64,000 nucleotides of DNA from Shimia_B sp038528385 (GTDB lineage: Bacteria; Pseudomonadota; Alphaproteobacteria; Rhodobacterales; Rhodobacteraceae). Of the stretch, positions 25,723-35,115 are shown one piece after another; the stretch's first letter is position 1; every line of letters begins with the position of its first letter. Location of the stretch: positions 558,001-622,000 of the forward strand of contig JBCBET010000001.1 in assembly GCA_038528385.1 (NCBI GenBank), read 5' to 3'. The position numbers and the translations under genes are program-made. The notes below the pieces were generated by a model. That model was given only the letters and a program-made list of their open reading frames with translations, had not been told where the DNA came from and made no database searches.

Positions 25723-27663
25723 CTACGAACCCTTCTGCCCGCCCTTGGTGTAATTCAATTTATCCAGCAAATCCGAGAACTTACTGCGTTCATCGCGGTT
25801 CAGTTTGGCACCGTTCGGTGCTGTGTCGTATTCGGCAACATCGTCGTCATCCTGCCGCCCGGCCCGATTCATGGCCTCCGCCGCCTGTCCCAGGCGCCAG
25901 GTCAGCCCTTCGTCGGCGAGACCGTTCAGATCCTCGATGGCCTCGGCCACCTCGCGCGCATGGCCCCGATGGGCGGCGAGCTTTGCGAATTCCTCTGCCA
26001 GGGAGAGGCGGGCAAGCTCCAGGTCCCCGGCGGCGCGCACCGCCGGATTGATGGCGATGTGGGGCAGGCGGAAGAGCTTTTCAATGGCGTCACGGCCCGC
26101 GCGCTGCGCGATCTCGTCACGGTGCTGGGCGTCCTCCGGCAGCGCGAGGAGCAGCGACTGCAGCTCCGCATGGGCGCCGGCGCAGGCCATGTCCTCGAGT
26201 TCGGTGTAGAAATCAGGCAGCGCGGCGGGCGTGGCGATGAGCGTGGCCAGGATCGCGGCCTCGCGCAGTTCCTCCTGGCTCATGCCCGTGGCGAGCGCGG
26301 AGCGTTTCGTGCTGCCCTGAGGCTGCGCGGGACGGCGGCGTCCGGGGACGAAGGCCTGCCGCGCGCCGCCCGGCGGGCCATAGCCGAAGAGCTCCATCCG
26401 GAGCCGCTTCACCTCCTCCCCGTAATGGCCGCGGAGCGAGGGGTTCTTGATCCGGCGCAGCGCATCGCGGAGCGACTTGTCGAGCGCGGCCTTGCGTTCC
26501 GGGCTGTCGAAGATCTTGCCGTCCGTCTCGCGCCGCCAGAGGAGCTGGACGAGCGGCATGGCCGCCTCGAGCCGCTCGGTCATGGCCTCCGGGCCCGCGG
26601 ATTTCAGGAGGTCATCGGGGTCCTGCCCCTCGGGCATGAGCGCGAAGCGCAGCGATTTCGGCGCCTCGAGCACCGGCAGCGCCAGGTCGATCACCCGCAT
26701 GGCCGCCCGCAGGCCCGCCGTGTCGCCGTCGAGGGCAATGATAGGCTCGTCGGCCATGCGCCAGAGGAGCTGAAGCTGGGTCTCGGTCACCGCCGTCCCG
26801 AGGGGGGCGACCGTCGCCGTGAACCCCGCCTCGGCGAGCGCGATCACGTCCATGTAGCCTTCCGCCACGAGGAGCGGCTGCCCCTTGCCCGCCGCCTCCC
26901 GCGCGGGGCCGTGGTTGAAGAGCGTGCGGCCCTTGTCGAAGAGGAGCGTCTCCGGCGAGTTGAGGTATTTCGCATTGTCGCTCGGGTCCATCGCGCGGCC
27001 GCCGAAGGCGATGGCGCGGCCCCGGGGGTCGCGGATCGGGAACATGATCCGGTTGCGGAACGTGTCGTAGGGGTCGCGGCCCTTGTCGGAGGGTTTGGCG
27101 AGGCCGCAGGCGATGATCTTCTGGGCGGCGATCCCCTTGCCGCGCAGATGCTCCCAGAGGTTCTGCCAGCCCGCGGGGGCGAACCCGATCTCCCAGCGTG
27201 CGAGCGCCTGCCCTGCAAGCCCCCGGCCCGCGAGGTAGTCGCGCGCCGCCGCCCCCGGCCCGCGGGAGAGCTGGAGCCGGAAGAACTTCACCGCCTCCTC
27301 CATGACCTGGGCGAGCTCGGTGCGTTCGTCTGCCTTTTCCTGGGCCTTGGGGTCCCGCGCGGGCATCTGCATGCCCGCCTCGCCCGCCAGGATCTCCACC
27401 GCCTCCATGAAGCCCACATTCTCCGTCTCCCGGACAAAGGAGATCGCGTCCCCCTTCGCGTGGCAGCCGAAACAGTAGTAGTAACCCTTCCGGTCATCGA
27501 CGTGGAAGGAGGCGGTCTTTTCCTGGTGGAACGGGCACGGCGCCCACATGTCGCCCTTGCCCGATTGCGATTTTCGCTGGTCCCAGATGACCTTGCGGCC
27601 CACGACGCCCGACAGCGAGGTGCGGGAGCGGAGTTCGTCGAGGAATCCCGGTGGCAAGCTCAT
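25723..27663 (-). CDS. dnaG: DNA primase DnaG
   Basis: DnaG synthesises RNA primers at the replication fork. The 646-residue protein has the CHC2 zinc finger (Cys43, His46, Cys64, Cys67), the catalytic TOPRIM core (VAEGYMDVIALAEAG with the Glu, then ALDGDTAGLRAA with the DxD) and a C-terminal helical domain for the DnaB helicase. It is transcribed towards rpoD. Upstream on the same strand lies the sarcosine oxidase operon, about 30 bases away. Confidence 0.97.
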   Translation of the reverse strand: MSLPPGFLDELRSRTSLSGVVGRKVIWDQRKSQSGKGDMWAPCPFHQEKTASFHVDDRKGYYYCFGCHAKGDAISFVRETENVGFMEAVEILAGEAGMQMPARDPKAQEKADERTELAQVMEEAVKFFRLQLSRGPGAAARDYLAGRGLAGQALARWEIGFAPAGWQNLWEHLRGKGIAAQKIIACGLAKPSDKGRDPYDTFRNRIMFPIRDPRGRAIAFGGRAMDPSDNAKYLNSPETLLFDKGRTLFNHGPAREAAGKGQPLLVAEGYMDVIALAEAGFTATVAPLGTAVTETQLQLLWRMADEPIIALDGDTAGLRAAMRVIDLALPVLEAPKSLRFALMPEGQDPDDLLKSAGPEAMTERLEAAMPLVQLLWRRETDGKIFDSPERKAALDKSLRDALRRIKNPSLRGHYGEEVKRLRMELFGYGPPGGARQAFVPGRRRPAQPQGSTKRSALATGMSQEELREAAILATLIATPAALPDFYTELEDMACAGAHAELQSLLLALPEDAQHRDEIAQRAGRDAIEKLFRLPHIAINPAVRAAGDLELARLSLAEEFAKLAAHRGHAREVAEAIEDLNGLADEGLTWRLGQAAEAMNRAGRQDDDDVAEYDTAPNGAKLNRDERSKFSDLLDKLNYTKGGQKGS

Positions 27664-27693
27664 CTCTGGAACTTACCGCACAAAGCGGCGGCT

Positions 27694-28227
27694 TCAATGC
27701 GGGCGGGGCAAAGCCTCGAACGCCTCGCGGAGCTCGCGGGCGAGCGTGCCCGCCATGGAGCGGAAGACCATGAGCTCGAACTGCTCGGGCTCCGTGCGGA
27801 TAACGAGGGCGGGCATGTGCCCGATGAGCGAGCGCGCGCAGCGGTTCACGTCGAACATCCGGTCGCGGAGATCGAGGGGCGTGAGGTAGCCCAGCGCCTC
27901 CGCTGCCCGCGGCCCCTGAAGCGAGACATGGCACCAGGCGTCCGACTGATCCGTCACCGCGGTGGCGGCTGTGACCGCGGGCGCGGGCGGCTCCCCCACG
28001 AGCATGACGTGACCCAGATCGAACCACGCGCAGAACGCGGTGCGGGCGCGCGTCACCTCGCCCGGCGTGGGCATGGCGAGGCCGTGCGCCTCACCCAATA
28101 CACCGTCTAGGCCCTCGCGCCGCGCGAGCGAGGCTTTGGGCATCTCCATGAACTCGCCGGCCTGCACGCCCGGCCCCTCGATGGGGAAATGGCCCGCGCC
28201 GGCCCTGCGCGCGATGAGCTTAACCAC
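27694..28227 (-). CDS. soxG: Sarcosine oxidase, gamma subunit
   Basis: The protein has 177 residues with the aminomethyltransferase-like fold of SoxG; SVRLAREAAHAG-like order and position after SoxA support the call. SoxBDAG oxidises sarcosine to glycine, passing the methyl carbon to tetrahydrofolate and making hydrogen peroxide. The start is GTG 28227, eight bases inside the 3' end of soxA. It is the last gene of the operon. Confidence 0.88.
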   Translation of the reverse strand: MVKLIARRAGAGHFPIEGPGVQAGEFMEMPKASLARREGLDGVLGEAHGLAMPTPGEVTRARTAFCAWFDLGHVMLVGEPPAPAVTAATAVTDQSDAWCHVSLQGPRAAEALGYLTPLDLRDRMFDVNRCARSLIGHMPALVIRTEPEQFELMVFRSMAGTLARELREAFEALPRPH

Positions 28228-31144
28228 GGAGCCGGCTCCCCTCTGGATCGATGAATGAGGGGGAGACGACCTCCACGGCGGCGTCGAGGCCGCGCAGCCC
28301 GTCCCAGCAGCGGATGACCTCCCCCGTGCGATCCCGACCGCCCGCCAGAAATGCGAGCGCGATGTGGTGCCCGAGGCTCGGCGAATAGGCCACCGAGGTG
28401 ACGTAGCCCTGATGATTTGCGGCCAGTGGCGCCGCGCCCTCGTTGTAGAGATGGGCCCCTGCCGTGAGCTCTGCCCCCGCCTCCACGGGCCGGAGCCCCA
28501 CGAGTTGCGCGCGGGTCTCGTCCACGAGGCCGGGCCGTGCGGCCATGGTCCTACCCACGCAGTCCTTCTTGGCCGAGACCATGCGCCCCATGCCGATGTC
28601 GAAGGTCGTCGTCCGCCCGTGGATTTCGGCGTGCGTGATGTGCCCCTTTTCGATGCGCAGCACGTTCAGGGCCTCCATCCCGTAGGCGCCGCCACCAAGC
28701 GCCTCCGCCTGCGCGAGGAGGAGGCGGAAGAGGCTGTCGCCGTAGCGCGCGGGCACCGCCACTTCGTAGGCGTGTTCGCCCGAGAACGAGATGCGGAAGA
28801 GACGACCGGCGACGCCCGCGACCGTGACCGCCCCGCAGGACATGAACGGCCAGGCCTCGTCGTCGATGGGCGCATCGAGGAGGCTGTTCAGAAGCTCCCG
28901 CGAGCGAGGCCCCGCCACCGCGAACTGAGCCCATTGCTCGGTGACGGAGATGAAGCTCACGTCGAGCTCGGGCCTGAGGCACTGCGCGACGAACTCGAGA
29001 TGCTGCATCACGGGCCCCGCCGCGGCGGTCGTCGTCGTCATCACGTAATGCGCGGGGCCGAGCCGCGCGCAGGTGCCGTCATCCATGACATGGCCGTCCT
29101 CGCGCAGCATGAGGCCGTAGCGGACGCGGCCCTCCTTCAGCGTGGAGAACGTGTTGGCGTAGACGAAATCGAGGAACGCCGCCGCGTCCCTGCCCTGGAT
29201 GTCGATCTTGCCCAGCGTGGAGACGTCGCAGATGCCCACGGCCTCGCGGACCATCCTGACCTCGCGGTCGCAGCTCTCGCGCCAATGGCTCTCGCCCGCC
29301 GCGGGGAAGTAGGAGGGCCGGTACCAGAGGCCCGCCTCGATCATGGGGGCGCCGCGCGCGATGGTCGCCGCGTGAGAGGTGGTGAGCCGCTCGGGCGCGA
29401 AGCCCTTGCCCTGCGCCCCCGCCCCCATGGCCGCGATCGTCACCGGCACGTAGGGCGGGCGAAAGGTCGTCGTGCCCGTCTCCGGGATGCCACGGCCCGT
29501 GGCGTCGGCCAGGAGCGCGAGGGCCGCGACGTTCGACGTCTTGCCCTGGTCGGTGGCCATGCCCTGCGTCGTGTAGCGCTTCATGTGCTCCACGCTTCGG
29601 TAGTTTTCCTGCGCGGCCTGGCGGATGTCCTTCGTGGTGACGTCGTTCTGGAAATCGAGCCAGGCGCGGCGCTTGGACCGGCCCGGAGCGCGGGTCTCCC
29701 AGAGCGGCTCGATGCGGTAGGGCTCGGCCTCCGCCCGGGGGGTCTTGAGCCGGGGCGCGGTCTTCCCCAGCGCCTCGGCCGCCGCCGCCCCCGCCTCGGC
29801 CCCCGATTTCAGGCAGCCGAACGTATCCATGACGCCCGCCGCGCTTCCGGCGGCCGCGAGGCCGGGGACCGCGCCCTCCGTGGGCACGAAGCTCGCGATG
29901 CCCTCGTGCCAGGTGGGACGTCCGTTCATGTGGCAGGTGAGATGCACCGTGGGGTTCCAGCCGCCGGAGACGGCGAGGCAGTCGGCCTCGATCGTGAAGG
30001 TGCGGCTGCCCTTGGCGACGGTGATCTGTTCGAGCCCGCGGCGGCCCTTCGTGCCCACGACCTGGGCGCCCCCGTGGACGGTGAGGCCGTCCTCCGCCCG
30101 GCTGGGTCCCGCGCGGCTGTCGATGACGGCGGCCACGGTGACGCCAGCCGCCCGGAGGTCGCGCGCGGTGCGGTAGACACCGTCGTTGTTGCCGAAGACG
30201 GCCACGCGGCGCCCGGCGGCGACGCCCCACCGGTTGAGATAGCCCCTAACGGCGGAGGCCATCATGATGCCCGGGCGGTCATTGTCGGGAAAGGCCACCC
30301 CGCGCTCCAGCGCGCCGGCGCAGAGCACGGCGCGGCGGGTGAAGATGCGCCAGAAGCATTCCGAGACCGCCTGGCCCGGGCGGCGTTCCAGCGCACCGAA
30401 GGTGCCGCCGTCATAGGCGCCGGTGACGGTGGTGCGGGTCATGAGGCGCACGCCGCGCGCTGCGAGCGCCTCGGCCTCCGCAGTGGCCCAATCGGCGCCG
30501 GGCTGGCCCTCGATGGTCTCGGTCTCCGAGAGGAGCCGCCCGCCAGGTTCCCAGCTTTCGTCGGCCAGGATCACGTCCGCGCCCGCCTCCGCCGCGGCCC
30601 GCGCGGCGCGCAGGCCCGCGGGCCCGGCGCCGATGACGAGCACGTCGCAATGGGCGAAGGCGCGGGCGTAATGGCCGTCATTGGCCGCCCCGCTGAGCGC
30701 GCCGAGCCCGGCGGCGCGGCGGATGAAGGGCTCGTAGAGCCCCTCCCAGAAGGCGCGCGGCCACATGAAGGTCTTGTAGTAGAAGCCCGCGCCGAGGAAC
30801 GGCGCGAGGGCGTCATTGGCGCTGAGCACGTCGTATTTGAGGGAGGGCCAGGCATTCTGCGAGCGCGCCTCGAGCCCCTCAGAAAGCTCCACCATGGGGG
30901 CGCGGAGATTGGGCTCGCGGCCCGCGCCCGCGCCCAGGGTCACGAGCGCGTTCGGTTCCTCCGAGCCTGCGGTGAGGACGCCCCGGGGGCGGTGATACTT
31001 GAACGAGCGCCCCATGAGGCGGACGCCATTGGCCAGAAGCGCGGAGGCCAGCGTGTCGCCTGCGAAGCCCGCGTATTTGACGCCGTCGAAACGGAACTCC
31101 ACCGGCGCGCTGCGGTCGATGCGTCCCTTGCCTTCAACCCGCAT
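28220..31144 (-). CDS. soxA: Sarcosine oxidase, alpha subunit
   Basis: The protein has 974 residues. The N-terminal part is a 2Fe-2S-like fold (FRFDGVKYAGFAGDTLASALLANG). Next comes an NAD/FAD-binding domain with VLVIGAGPAGLRAARAAAEAG, then a C-terminal T-protein-like folate domain (about 590-970, GICDVSTLGKIDIQGRDA). It is the largest subunit of the heterotetrameric enzyme. ATG 31144 lies within the last codons of soxD (11-base overlap). The gene is coupled to soxG. Confidence 0.94.
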   Translation of the reverse strand: MRVEGKGRIDRSAPVEFRFDGVKYAGFAGDTLASALLANGVRLMGRSFKYHRPRGVLTAGSEEPNALVTLGAGAGREPNLRAPMVELSEGLEARSQNAWPSLKYDVLSANDALAPFLGAGFYYKTFMWPRAFWEGLYEPFIRRAAGLGALSGAANDGHYARAFAHCDVLVIGAGPAGLRAARAAAEAGADVILADESWEPGGRLLSETETIEGQPGADWATAEAEALAARGVRLMTRTTVTGAYDGGTFGALERRPGQAVSECFWRIFTRRAVLCAGALERGVAFPDNDRPGIMMASAVRGYLNRWGVAAGRRVAVFGNNDGVYRTARDLRAAGVTVAAVIDSRAGPSRAEDGLTVHGGAQVVGTKGRRGLEQITVAKGSRTFTIEADCLAVSGGWNPTVHLTCHMNGRPTWHEGIASFVPTEGAVPGLAAAGSAAGVMDTFGCLKSGAEAGAAAAEALGKTAPRLKTPRAEAEPYRIEPLWETRAPGRSKRRAWLDFQNDVTTKDIRQAAQENYRSVEHMKRYTTQGMATDQGKTSNVAALALLADATGRGIPETGTTTFRPPYVPVTIAAMGAGAQGKGFAPERLTTSHAATIARGAPMIEAGLWYRPSYFPAAGESHWRESCDREVRMVREAVGICDVSTLGKIDIQGRDAAAFLDFVYANTFSTLKEGRVRYGLMLREDGHVMDDGTCARLGPAHYVMTTTTAAAGPVMQHLEFVAQCLRPELDVSFISVTEQWAQFAVAGPRSRELLNSLLDAPIDDEAWPFMSCGAVTVAGVAGRLFRISFSGEHAYEVAVPARYGDSLFRLLLAQAEALGGGAYGMEALNVLRIEKGHITHAEIHGRTTTFDIGMGRMVSAKKDCVGRTMAARPGLVDETRAQLVGLRPVEAGAELTAGAHLYNEGAAPLAANHQGYVTSVAYSPSLGHHIALAFLAGGRDRTGEVIRCWDGLRGLDAAVEVVSPSFIDPEGSRLRG

Positions 31145-31403
31145 GGGCGGCCTCCCGCGCGAGGCGGACGCTGAGGATCTCGTGGCTGCGCGTGTCCCGC
31201 GCGACGATGAGCCATGCGCCGCAGCCCAAGCTATGCTGCCAGAGCTCCTCGACGACGCCGGCGAGGTTCTCGCGGTTGTGGAGATAGTCGTCCCACGCCT
31301 CAGGCCCCGCCTCCGGGTCCGGACGGTCGAGCAGCGAGACATGGCCGCGATAGGTGAACTCGCGGATGTCGCGGTCCCCGCAGATCGGACAGGCGATCCT
31401 CAT
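31134..31403 (-). CDS. soxD: Sarcosine oxidase, delta subunit
   Basis: The protein has 89 residues, a small zinc subunit. Cys5, Cys8, His57 and Cys61 match the zinc ligands known for this subunit (CPICG, then HSLGCGAWL). It contacts the alpha subunit in the complex. The start is ATG 31403. The 78-base gap to soxB contains a perfect hairpin. Confidence 0.92.
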   Translation of the reverse strand: MRIACPICGDRDIREFTYRGHVSLLDRPDPEAGPEAWDDYLHNRENLAGVVEELWQHSLGCGAWLIVARDTRSHEILSVRLAREAAHAG

Positions 31404-31424
31404 GCCGTGCCTCCCCGCCGGGCC

Positions 31425-31448
31425 CACGAATTTCTTCGGAAATTCGTG
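31425..31448. repeat. Perfect 10-bp hairpin with TTCG loop between soxB and soxD
   Basis: CACGAATTTC (31425-31434) pairs perfectly with GAAATTCGTG (31439-31448) around TTCG. It lies inside the soxBDAG transcript, between the first and second genes. It could lower expression of the downstream genes or protect the soxB message. Confidence 0.8.
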
Positions 31449-31481
31449 ACCGCCCTCAGAGGCCGAGACCGCGTGCGCGCG

Positions 31482-32735
31482 TCAGTGGAGATTGTGCTGG
31501 GCACCGGTCCCCTCCTCGTCCATGAGGCCCCGCCCCGTGCGGAAACGGTCGAGCCGGAAGCCCGCCGCCGGCCCGTGGTGATGGCCCGTCGCCAGGAGAT
31601 GGGCCGTGGAAAAGCCCGAGCCCGGCACCGCCTTGAACCCGCCGTAGCACCAGCCGCAATTGAGGATGAGGCCCTCCGTGGGCGTGACGTCGATCACCGG
31701 CGAGCCATCGGGCGTCATGTCCATGATCCCGCCCCAGGAGCGCAGCATCTTGGCCTTCCCGATCATGGGCATGAGCGTCATGCCCGCTTCCAGCACATGC
31801 TCGGCCATGGGCAGGTTCCCGCGGGAGGCGTAGCTGGCGTAGAAGTCGAGGTCCCCGCCGAAGACGAGCCCGCCCTTGTCGGACTGGCTGATATAGAAGT
31901 GCCCCATGCCGTAGGTGACGACGTGGTCGATGCAGGGCTTGAGGCCCTCGGTGACGAAGGCCTGCAGGATGTGGCTTTCGATGGGCAGCCGCATGCCTGC
32001 CATGGCCGCCGTCTGGCTGGAGCGGCCCGCGGTGATGAGGGCCACCTGCTTGGCCTTGATCGCCCCGCGGGTGGTCTGCACGCCCGCCACCTTGCCGCCT
32101 TCGATGTCGATGCCGGTGACTTCGCAGTTCTGGATGATGTCGACGCCGCGCATGTCGCCCCCGCGGGCATAGCCCCAGGCCACCGCATCGTGGCGCGCCG
32201 TGCCGCCGCGGGCATGGTAGAGCCCGCCATAGATCGGGAAGCGGGTCTGGTCGAAATCGAGGTAGGGCAGCTTCTCCCGCACGCCCTCGCGGTCCAGCAG
32301 CACGGCGTCGTCGCCCTGGGAGAGCATCTGGTTGCCGCGCCGCGCGAAACCATCGCGCTGCCCGTCGGAATGAAAAAGGTTGATGATCCCGCGCTGGGAA
32401 TGCATCGCGTTGAAGTTCGTGTCCGCTTCGAGCCGCTCCCAGAGCTTGAGCGAATGCGAGTAGAACTCCGAATTGCCCGGCAGCATGTAGTTGGCGCGCA
32501 CGATGGTCGTGTTGCGCCCCACATTGCCGCCGCCGATATAGCCCTTCTCGAGAACGGCGACGTTGGTGATGCCGAATTCCTTGGCGAGGTAGAACGCGGT
32601 CGACAGCCCGTGCCCGCCGCCGCCCACGATGACGACGTCGTAGGCCGCCTTCGGCTCAGGGCTGCGCCAATGGGGCGTCCAGCCGCGATTGCCGGTCACG
32701 CCCTGTTTCAGGATCTCCCAAGCTGAAAAGCGCAT
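31482..32735 (-). CDS. soxB: Sarcosine oxidase, beta subunit
   Basis: The protein has 417 residues, an FAD-dependent amine oxidase (DAO fold) with the dinucleotide motif DVVIVGGGGHGLSTAFYLA near residue 33. It carries the site of sarcosine oxidation and, in the family, a covalently bound FMN. The C-terminal GWCYGGFKAVPGSG segment is conserved. ATG 32735 follows GGGGAGAGAG. It is the first gene of soxBDAG. Confidence 0.95.
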   Translation of the reverse strand: MRFSAWEILKQGVTGNRGWTPHWRSPEPKAAYDVVIVGGGGHGLSTAFYLAKEFGITNVAVLEKGYIGGGNVGRNTTIVRANYMLPGNSEFYSHSLKLWERLEADTNFNAMHSQRGIINLFHSDGQRDGFARRGNQMLSQGDDAVLLDREGVREKLPYLDFDQTRFPIYGGLYHARGGTARHDAVAWGYARGGDMRGVDIIQNCEVTGIDIEGGKVAGVQTTRGAIKAKQVALITAGRSSQTAAMAGMRLPIESHILQAFVTEGLKPCIDHVVTYGMGHFYISQSDKGGLVFGGDLDFYASYASRGNLPMAEHVLEAGMTLMPMIGKAKMLRSWGGIMDMTPDGSPVIDVTPTEGLILNCGWCYGGFKAVPGSGFSTAHLLATGHHHGPAAGFRLDRFRTGRGLMDEEGTGAQHNLH

Positions 32736-32844
32736 CTCTCTCCCCGTGCCGAAGGAGAGGAAACCCCATCGTCCGGGCCGCGCCAAGGCCCGCTGCGACA
32801 CCCCGCGTCGTTTTTGCGCGGCGCGCGCACAGGCGGCGTGGATG

Positions 32845-33303
32845 TCAGAGGATGGAGGCCGCCACCATGCGGGTGGTCATGTGCGCGTCGAGGCCGCGGA
32901 CGTCCTCGAGCTGCCCGCGCACGGTGATGCGCTGGCCATGCTCGAGGCGCGCCGCCGGATCGGCGAGCTGCACTTCGAGGGCCGTGCCGTGATCGGCGCC
33001 GCCGCACCACGGGCACACACCCATGTCGGAGACGAGGATGAATTCGCTCACCTCCGCGGAGACCTTCACGAGGTGGAGAAAGCCCGTCACTTCGTAGATC
33101 TCCCCGCCGGCATCCCGGGCCACGGGCGTCAGAAAGCGTGTGTCATCGGCGAGCGCCGCATCGCCCAGCGCGGGCGCCGCTGCGGCGGGCGCGGCAACGG
33201 CGGGCAAGGCAGGGGCCAGCATCGTGGCCTGCACGGTGGCCAGCGCGATGGCACTTGTGGCCAGGGTGTGCGTGGCGGTGCTGCGTCGGGTGCTCGGCGT
33301 CAT
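32845..33303 (-). CDS. Secreted protein with a CPWC motif
   Basis: The protein has 152 residues with an Ala/Pro-rich signal peptide (about 1-38). The mature part contains a compact beta-like domain, EVTGFLHLVK then FILVSDMGVCPWC (Cys97, Cys100) with His105 shortly after. This suggests metal binding or redox activity in the periplasm. The layout recalls DUF3299-type lipoproteins, but I cannot assign it firmly. It is upstream of soxB on the same strand, 109 bases away, and a functional link is not evident. Confidence 0.65.
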   Translation of the reverse strand: MTPSTRRSTATHTLATSAIALATVQATMLAPALPAVAAPAAAAPALGDAALADDTRFLTPVARDAGGEIYEVTGFLHLVKVSAEVSEFILVSDMGVCPWCGGADHGTALEVQLADPAARLEHGQRITVRGQLEDVRGLDAHMTTRMVAASIL

Positions 33304-33411
33304 GGACTGCTCCTTGCGTCTTTGCCCTTCTCATACCGCAGCCGACGGCAAACGCAAAAGCCCTTCGCACCGGGATCAGGCGAAATGCCGCCGGGTCGTG
33401 GCGCGGCGGGC

Positions 33412-34842
33412 TCAGAGCCCCTTGGCCTCGTAGGCCTTCGCCACCTTGCCGATGGACACCAGATAGGCCGCCGTGCGCAGGTCGGGAATGTCGGGACGCG
33501 AATGCCAGACCGCCGACATCTGCTGGTAGGCGGCGCGCATCGTGTCATCGAGCCCGGAACGCACGAGCTCGAGCTCGCCGGCCCCGCGCAGATACTTCTC
33601 CTTGAAGTTCGGCGAGAGCGTCCAGTTGATGGAGCTGTCACGGCTGATCCGTTCGAGTTCGTCCACGATGAGCTGGTGCCGCGTCTCCTCCTGGCGGCGC
33701 TGCATCCGGCCGAAGCGGATATGGGAGAGGTTCTTGACCCATTCGAAATAGGAGACCGTCACGCCGCCGGCATTGGCGTACATGTCGGGGATGATGACGG
33801 TGCCCTTGGCGCGGAGCGTCTCGTCGGCGCCGGCGGTCACCGGGCCGTTGGCGGCCTCGATGATCAGAGGCGCCTTGATGCGCGGGGCGTTGTCGCGGTG
33901 GATGACCCCTTCGAGCGCGGCGGGAATGAGGATGTCGCAGGCCAGTTCGAGGGCGCTTGCGCCGTCCTCCTCGTAGGCGCCGCCGGGAAAGCCCTTCACG
34001 CCCCCCGTCTCCCGGATCCAGGCCTGGAGCGCGTCAACGTCGAGGCCGTCGGCATTGGTCACTGCGCCGTCCCGTTCGATGACGGCCACGATCCGGCAGC
34101 CGTCTTCCTCGTTGAGGAACTTCGCGGCGTGGTAGCCCACGTTCCCGAGGCCCTGCACGATGACCGCCTTGTCCGAGAGCCCGCCCGAGAGGCCCGCGGC
34201 GCGGACGTCCTCGGGGTGGCGGAAGAATTCCTGGAGCGCGTATTGGATGCCGCGCCCGGTGGCCTCCGTCCGGCCCTGGATGCCGCCGGCATTCACCGGC
34301 TTTCCGGTGACGCAGGCACGGGCGTTGATGTCGGTGGTGTTCATGCGCCCGTACTGGTCCGACATCCACGCCATCTCCCGCTCGCCGGTGCCCATGTCGG
34401 GGGCGGGCACGTTCTGGGCGGGGTCGATGAGGTCGCGCTTGATGAGTTCGTAGGCGAAGCGGCGGGTGATGCGCTCGAGCTCCTCCTCGCTCCAGGCGCG
34501 GGGATCGATGCAGAGCCCGCCCTTGGAGCCGCCATAGGGCGCGTCGACAAGCGCGCATTTGTAGGTCATGAGCGCCGCCAGCGCCTCCACCTCGTCCTGG
34601 TTGACGCTGAGCGCGTAGCGGATGCCGCCCTTCACCGGTTCCATGTGCTCGGAATGGACGGAGCGATAGCCGGTGAAGGTGTGGATGTCGCCGCGCAGCT
34701 TGACCCCGAAGCGCACCGTGTAGGTCGAATTGCACACGCGGATTTTTTCCTCGAGGCCCGGCGGCAAGTCCATGAGCGCCACGGCCCTCGAATACATGAT
34801 ATCGACGCTTTCGCGAAAGGTGGGCTCGCCTGCGCGATCCAT
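33412..34842 (-). CDS. Glu/Leu/Phe/Val dehydrogenase family protein (glutamate dehydrogenase)
   Basis: The protein has 476 residues. The substrate domain has GGIRYA, APYGGSKGGLCIDP (catalytic Lys) and PAPDMGTGEREMAW. The Rossmann domain has VIVQGLGNVGYHAAKFL. It deaminates glutamate to 2-oxoglutarate or runs in reverse, in the cytosol; coenzyme preference is not clear. ATG 34842 follows GGAGGACGTGCC. The 273 bases upstream, to tadE, hold nothing else I can identify apart from the promoters of the two divergent genes. Confidence 0.93.
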   Translation of the reverse strand: MDRAGEPTFRESVDIMYSRAVALMDLPPGLEEKIRVCNSTYTVRFGVKLRGDIHTFTGYRSVHSEHMEPVKGGIRYALSVNQDEVEALAALMTYKCALVDAPYGGSKGGLCIDPRAWSEEELERITRRFAYELIKRDLIDPAQNVPAPDMGTGEREMAWMSDQYGRMNTTDINARACVTGKPVNAGGIQGRTEATGRGIQYALQEFFRHPEDVRAAGLSGGLSDKAVIVQGLGNVGYHAAKFLNEEDGCRIVAVIERDGAVTNADGLDVDALQAWIRETGGVKGFPGGAYEEDGASALELACDILIPAALEGVIHRDNAPRIKAPLIIEAANGPVTAGADETLRAKGTVIIPDMYANAGGVTVSYFEWVKNLSHIRFGRMQRRQEETRHQLIVDELERISRDSSINWTLSPNFKEKYLRGAGELELVRSGLDDTMRAAYQQMSAVWHSRPDIPDLRTAAYLVSIGKVAKAYEAKGL

Positions 34843-35115
34843 GGCACGTCCTCCGGTATAGTCCGACGCTTGGATGCGCCCTGGCGCGAGCTTAGGCGAT
34901 TCTGCCTGCGGCGCTAGTCCGGGGTTCCGCGACCCGCGCGCCTCGCCAAATCGGCAACAATCCCGGACGCTTGCCGCCATTCGAGCGACATCGAAAACGG
35001 CCGCCGCAATCCTGCCGCAACTTCCGCCCAAAAATCACAATCCCGCCCAAATTCAGACGTCTCTGCTGGGCATAGAGCTCGCTGGGAACGTGGGTTTCCG
35101 AAGAGAGGGTGTGCG

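Noticed and set aside
28364..31174. A 936-codon open frame antisense to soxA
   Set aside because: It mirrors the codon structure of soxA in GC-rich DNA. Its translation is low-complexity, rich in Arg, Gly, Ala and His, with no recognisable domain and no ribosome site.
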